This document shows positions 46,700 to 50,698 of a stretch of 50,698 nucleotides of DNA, piece by piece. The stretch spans positions 1-50,698 of the forward strand of contig CAJNOQ010000436.1 of NCBI GenBank assembly GCA_905250885.1, in the 5' to 3' direction. The stretch's first letter is position 1. Every line of letters begins with the position of its first letter. The DNA comes from Didymodactylos carnosus (lineage: Eukaryota > Rotifera > Eurotatoria > Philodinida > Philodinidae). The position numbers and the translations under genes are program-made. Below the pieces are notes generated by a model. It made no database searches and was not told where the DNA came from. It saw only the letters and a program-made list of their open reading frames with translations.

Positions 46700-48036
46700 T
46701 GCCGGCGGCGGCAGTGACGTTCATTATATTAGAATCTCTCCCCATTTTTCCAAATATATACCACTAATATATATACCTTTATGATGTTTTGTTGATTGTT
46801 CAGCGTCAGTAGAAGAATAATAGAAGTGTAATATAAATACTGCAACTTTATCATTCAATTCATTAATCTGCTTCAACTTTGTTCGAATTATATTCCCTTT
46901 ACTGTAAAGGAAAGGGTATTATCGAGTTAAAATGCCTGTATGCTTGTTTGTGCGTATGTCTGCAGCCGCACAAAGCGACAAATAAAATGGCTATATGTGT
47001 TTGTTGTATGTGGTGTCATACAGCCATAAAACTTTCATAGTAGAAGTATTCGACTATGGAGAATCAGAAAATGAGTATGGGCGACCTCTAGGATCGATTC
47101 TGTTGGTCGAAATGTTAACTTTTAATTCATTTTTATATGTAGATTCTAAAAATGACATTTTTGTTATACGAAAATCTTCAGTTGAATAAAAACAGCCAAA
47201 AATGAACCTAGATGTTTGATTTGACTTGATATATTTTTTTCGGGTCTTTATACTTGCAAAGAAAACAGAAAGTATCGATTTTTGATGTTGATTATTATCT
47301 TGAAATGGCATGTCACTCAGGTGGCAACAGAATTTAGACTGAAATATTTTTAGGTTGCACTCAAGTGTCATGCCCTAAATCGTATAAAAAATGAGTTAAA
47401 TCTGGAAACATATACGTCAATACTGGTCTCACCGTTTGGAAAACCTCACCTTATTGCAGGTATTCGCAAGGCAACTGAACATTCATTGACATCAAAACCT
47501 TTTATCAGTAATGATATTTGTTAATTTTATGCTAAAACCTATTATTTAGTTTTACTTCTAGAAAAATCATTAAAATGATAATTAACCAAGTGATCATGTT
47601 TGATACTTGAAAAAAAAACTTTTTAGTATTGTGATTGAACAAACAACATCCATGAACACAAAAAACTAGTGGCTACGGTTATATATAAGTCACCAAGTGA
47701 GAGTATCAAATAATGTAGAAGTTTAAAAAAGTGTATTGCACAGCTGCCGGCCACATTGAAAGGACAGATTAGTAGATTGAGTCTTTTTGTCTCTAGTGAC
47801 AAAGGAAAAAAAAATTCAACATCAAAACAACGGTTTACTAAAAACAAAACACTTCTTTGTCTGTCGTTCGCGTATTTTTACAACAACAAAAAAAAGGAAG
47901 ACTAAAGGACAAGGTATTGTGAAAAACGATCTACCTGCATTCGAATACTTACATGCTCAATCCTAATCCAAAATAATGACGGTATACATATAAAAAGCGG
48001 ATGTAACTAAATCTAGTATAAATGGTTGTTGTAGAT
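46700..48036. other. Region without a firm gene
   Basis: A 105-codon minus-strand frame (47054-47371) overlaps a plus-strand frame and has no motif. A small palindrome CCCTTTACTGTAAAGG lies near 46896. Otherwise nothing is recognisable. The 3' end of the aminotransferase gene lies at the right edge. Confidence 0.4.
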
Positions 48037-50020
48037 CTATTTCCATTCTCTTAAAAATGACATGTGAAATGTTCTAAATTTATCAACGACTTGTTTCATT
48101 TGTTCTACGGGTGGTAAAATAGTTGTGCGAAAGTGATGAGTACCAGGACGTTGTTTAAATCCACTACCAGGTACGACACATATGCCAGTTTTTTCTAATA
48201 ATTGAAAACAATAAAATGCATCTGGTGCCATATTTTGACGTTTAGCTTGTTCTTGTGCTTTTTGTGGTATGTCGATACGTGGAAATGCATACATAGCGCT
48301 AAAAAGATAACCTCATAAGATTCTGATACACAATAGTACAAAGACCGATTGACTTACCCCATCACAGTATTACAGCGTACACCTTCAACCGAATTAAATA
48401 AATCACTAACTAAATCTGCTTTTTCTTTTAAACGATTAACAACGGCCGTACGCTCTTTCATATATAATTCATACGATTCGTCACCTTCTTTAGGTGGACT
48501 AATAATTGCATCCATAATCGCTTGTCCCCATGCCGTAGAACATAAACAAGCTGATATCAATTTATTGTGTTGTGTACGTACATCTTTATCAATATTTATT
48601 AATTCATAATATCCACCTCTTGATCCACATTCTCCATGCCATCCTTTGGATGCTGAATGAAATGATGCCAACTCCATTTGATTATATGGTGCACCTAAAT
48701 CCATTAATACTTTTTTAAATGAATAAAATTTTGACCCAGCTAAATAAACATTTTCTTGATAGACTTCATCGGCAATTAAAAATAAACGATGTTTATGAGC
48801 AAATTGAATAATATTTTCGATATTTTCACGTGTTAACACTTGACCTAAGAGAAACAATTCAATTAAAAACATCAATATCTTTAGTTTTCTTCATACCAGT
48901 CGGATTTCCAGGATTAATGACAACAATTCCTCTCGGTATACAATGTTCTTTTGCTTCGTTTAATGCTCGTTCTAATTCGTCAATACCTAATGCCCAATTA
49001 TTATCTTCATCTAAATAATATCCAATTTGATATGCTCCATATTCTGACAATGTTGCGGAATACAATGGATATTGAGGAATAGGTATCATTATACCACTTG
49101 GTCTATTTACATCATTATTCATTAATAATTTAATCACTGTTTTAATTCCATCACTTGCACCATTACATAAATAAATATCATTTGGATCCGATTTATGACC
49201 ATCACGTTTCTCAATATATTCGCTAATATCTTGTCTTACAGGTACTAAACCGGGACTTTCCGTATAGGAGCCAAGACTTTTTCCACCACAATAGGATAAA
49301 AATCGATCAACACGTAATTTGATATCAGATGGAAAATCAGAATGGTTCATGATAGGAGGATATGTACATCCAGCAACAAACTAGAATAAAAATGACTCAA
49401 GAGTTAATAATTAAAAACTGTTTTGACAATAATATCGAAAAATTAGATATTTTCTTACATAAAAATATAGTTTTTGTTTCATAGAAAGATTCAAAATACT
49501 CACTTGTCTTAGATACGTCACAGGTACTTGATTTCCACTTGCATGACAATCGCCAATATTTGCTCGAATAACTTGATCAAATGGATAATTGTGATTTCCC
49601 TACAATAAAAAACGAAAAGAAAACGTCGCATACATTTAGTTAAATTAATATTAAATAGAAAGAAATCTACACTTCTTAAAACTAGAAATAAATTAACGTG
49701 AATCACAATATTTCTAATCAAATTACACTAGTTAAAATTTTTTTGTTTACTTTTTTTTTATCGATCTTTTGAGTAAATTATATAGAGGATTCACAAACTA
49801 AGCATAGTACCTAGAAGTAGCAGAATAGTATTTTTTTTTTTTATTGGTACGAATAAACTACCCCTTTCAATTCTTTTTCAACTTCTGCTGCACGAATCAC
49901 AATGGGACCTCTAACAGCATATTGAACATTAATAACATTCGGATTTATATTTGCCATTGTTAGTATTTTTCCATCTTCAGCGTCACCATTCTGTTTAGTA
50001 TGATTACTACTATCAGCCAT
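48037..50020 (-). CDS. GPT: Alanine aminotransferase (glutamate-pyruvate transaminase)
   Basis: Five exons: 50020-49862, 49599-49504, 49380-48897, 48844-48358, 48298-48037; frame kept, 495 aa, against 496 for human ALT1. The enzyme converts alanine and 2-oxoglutarate to pyruvate and glutamate using pyridoxal phosphate (fold type I, class I/II aminotransferase). Visible signatures: [16 protein letters not shown] at the N-terminus, [70 protein letters not shown], and the [11 protein letters not shown] segment with the Schiff-base Lys; near the C-terminus [20 protein letters not shown]. No mitochondrial targeting peptide is evident, so a cytosolic enzyme is likely. Intron 3 is only 52 bases. Everything needed for catalysis appears present. 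A 69-bp broken copy of exon 4 lies at 44340-44408. Confidence 0.96.
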
Positions 50021-50698
50021 TGTCAGATAAAAATTGTCTACAAATAAGCAAAAATCATTATTTATATAGACCTTTTTATGTCCGTATTAATAAAAAACAA
50101 AACATAGAAGAATACAATTTTTATCTATTTCTTTCGTATATAAATATATCAATCATTCACTTGAAATAGTAAAATTTGTTTTTTATTATGAATATAGAAC
50201 AGATTTAGAAAGAATCTTATAAAAAAGGGTACTTCAGACAAACAGATGTTCATATTTTTTCGATTAAAAACTAAATAAAAGAAAAAATCATCCCTTCTAA
50301 TGGTTTTCAAAGTTATTTTCTGTTGGTAAAGAAGTTAATGAAAAAAGAATCATTTTCCTTCTTTTACATTGTTTAGAGTCAGATGGGGTAATTTCGGCCA
50401 CTTGCACAAAGTTTCTTAGTATTTTGCGTATTTCTAAGGCGTTTTTAATTGGATAAGCGTGCTATTGAATATGAAGATGGAACTAACAATTCTCTATCCG
50501 CTGATGTAAAAATTTCCTAAAACTCGCTCTCCGTTTTCGACCAGTGTTCAAAAGGAGACAGGGTCATTTATCTACAATATATGTGAAAATTGCATCTCAA
50601 TAGCTCAAAATCAGCAGGCTCTATGATCTTAAATATTTTGATGTAATTTTACACATATTGTGGTAATGAATTTACACAGTATTATTAAATATTCTCAT
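50021..50698. other. Upstream region of the aminotransferase gene
   Basis: The promoter of the aminotransferase should lie here, but I see no specific element. The last 300 bases (from about 50380) are less AT-rich and may be part of a repeat cut by the window edge; no ORF supports this. Confidence 0.4.

Noticed and set aside
46995..47371. Overlapping frames on both strands (plus 46995-47189, minus 47054-47371)
   Set aside because: Neither has a known motif, a start context or partner exons; kept only as part of the unexplained spacer.
1..50698. tRNA or rRNA genes
   Set aside because: I scanned for tRNA T-loop-like GTTCGA motifs with a matching acceptor stem and for rRNA-like GC-rich blocks and found none convincing; a covariance-model scan would be decisive.

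Overview
The window looks like an AT-rich invertebrate genome. It holds six recognisable metazoan genes. Five are on the minus strand and have many GT-AG introns, mostly 45 to 70 bases with a few near 1 kb. The sixth is a single-exon gene on the plus strand. The families found (PRIP/PLC-like, DPF/BAF45, DRAM/TMEM150, bHLH, endosomal syntaxin, alanine aminotransferase) point to an animal. A small compact-genome invertebrate such as a rotifer fits the intron style, but that is inference. For the five spliced genes I rebuilt exon chains by hand, and reading frame is kept across every junction.

Layout. 1-5.3 kb: no firm gene; one candidate 38-codon ORF at 2845-2961. 5.36-5.73 kb (+): class II bHLH transcription factor. 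5.9-9.0 kb: short palindromic or terminal-inverted-repeat elements. 9.7-17.3 kb (-): a 20-exon PLC-like (PRIP) gene of 1150 codons whose catalytic site is altered. 17.4-25 kb: nearly 8 kb with no gene I can support. 25-32 kb: an island of inverted repeats, with three pairs of long inverted arms and three hAT-type miniature elements. Two of those three have perfect 8-bp target duplications and the third has a 7/8 match. 33.1-35.5 kb (-): DRAM/TMEM150 membrane protein. 36.3-38.9 kb (-): DPF/requiem-type double PHD finger protein. 39.5-41 kb: two palindromic elements and a possible retrotransposon scrap. 41.6-43.3 kb (-): syntaxin 7/12-like protein with an eroded SNARE motif. 44.3 kb: a 69-bp broken copy of the alanine aminotransferase exon. 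44.8-46.0 kb (+): dead non-LTR retrotransposon. 46.3-46.7 kb (-): orphan exon-like ORF. 48.0-50.0 kb (-): complete alanine aminotransferase.

The genes do not form an operon or shared pathway. The DRAM-family and syntaxin-like products both suggest endosome/lysosome membranes, the DPF and bHLH products act in the nucleus, PRIP is a signalling scaffold and the aminotransferase is metabolic. No new enzyme system was found. The items most worth following are the inverted-repeat island, the PRIP active-site pattern, the eroded syntaxin and the partial aminotransferase duplicate.
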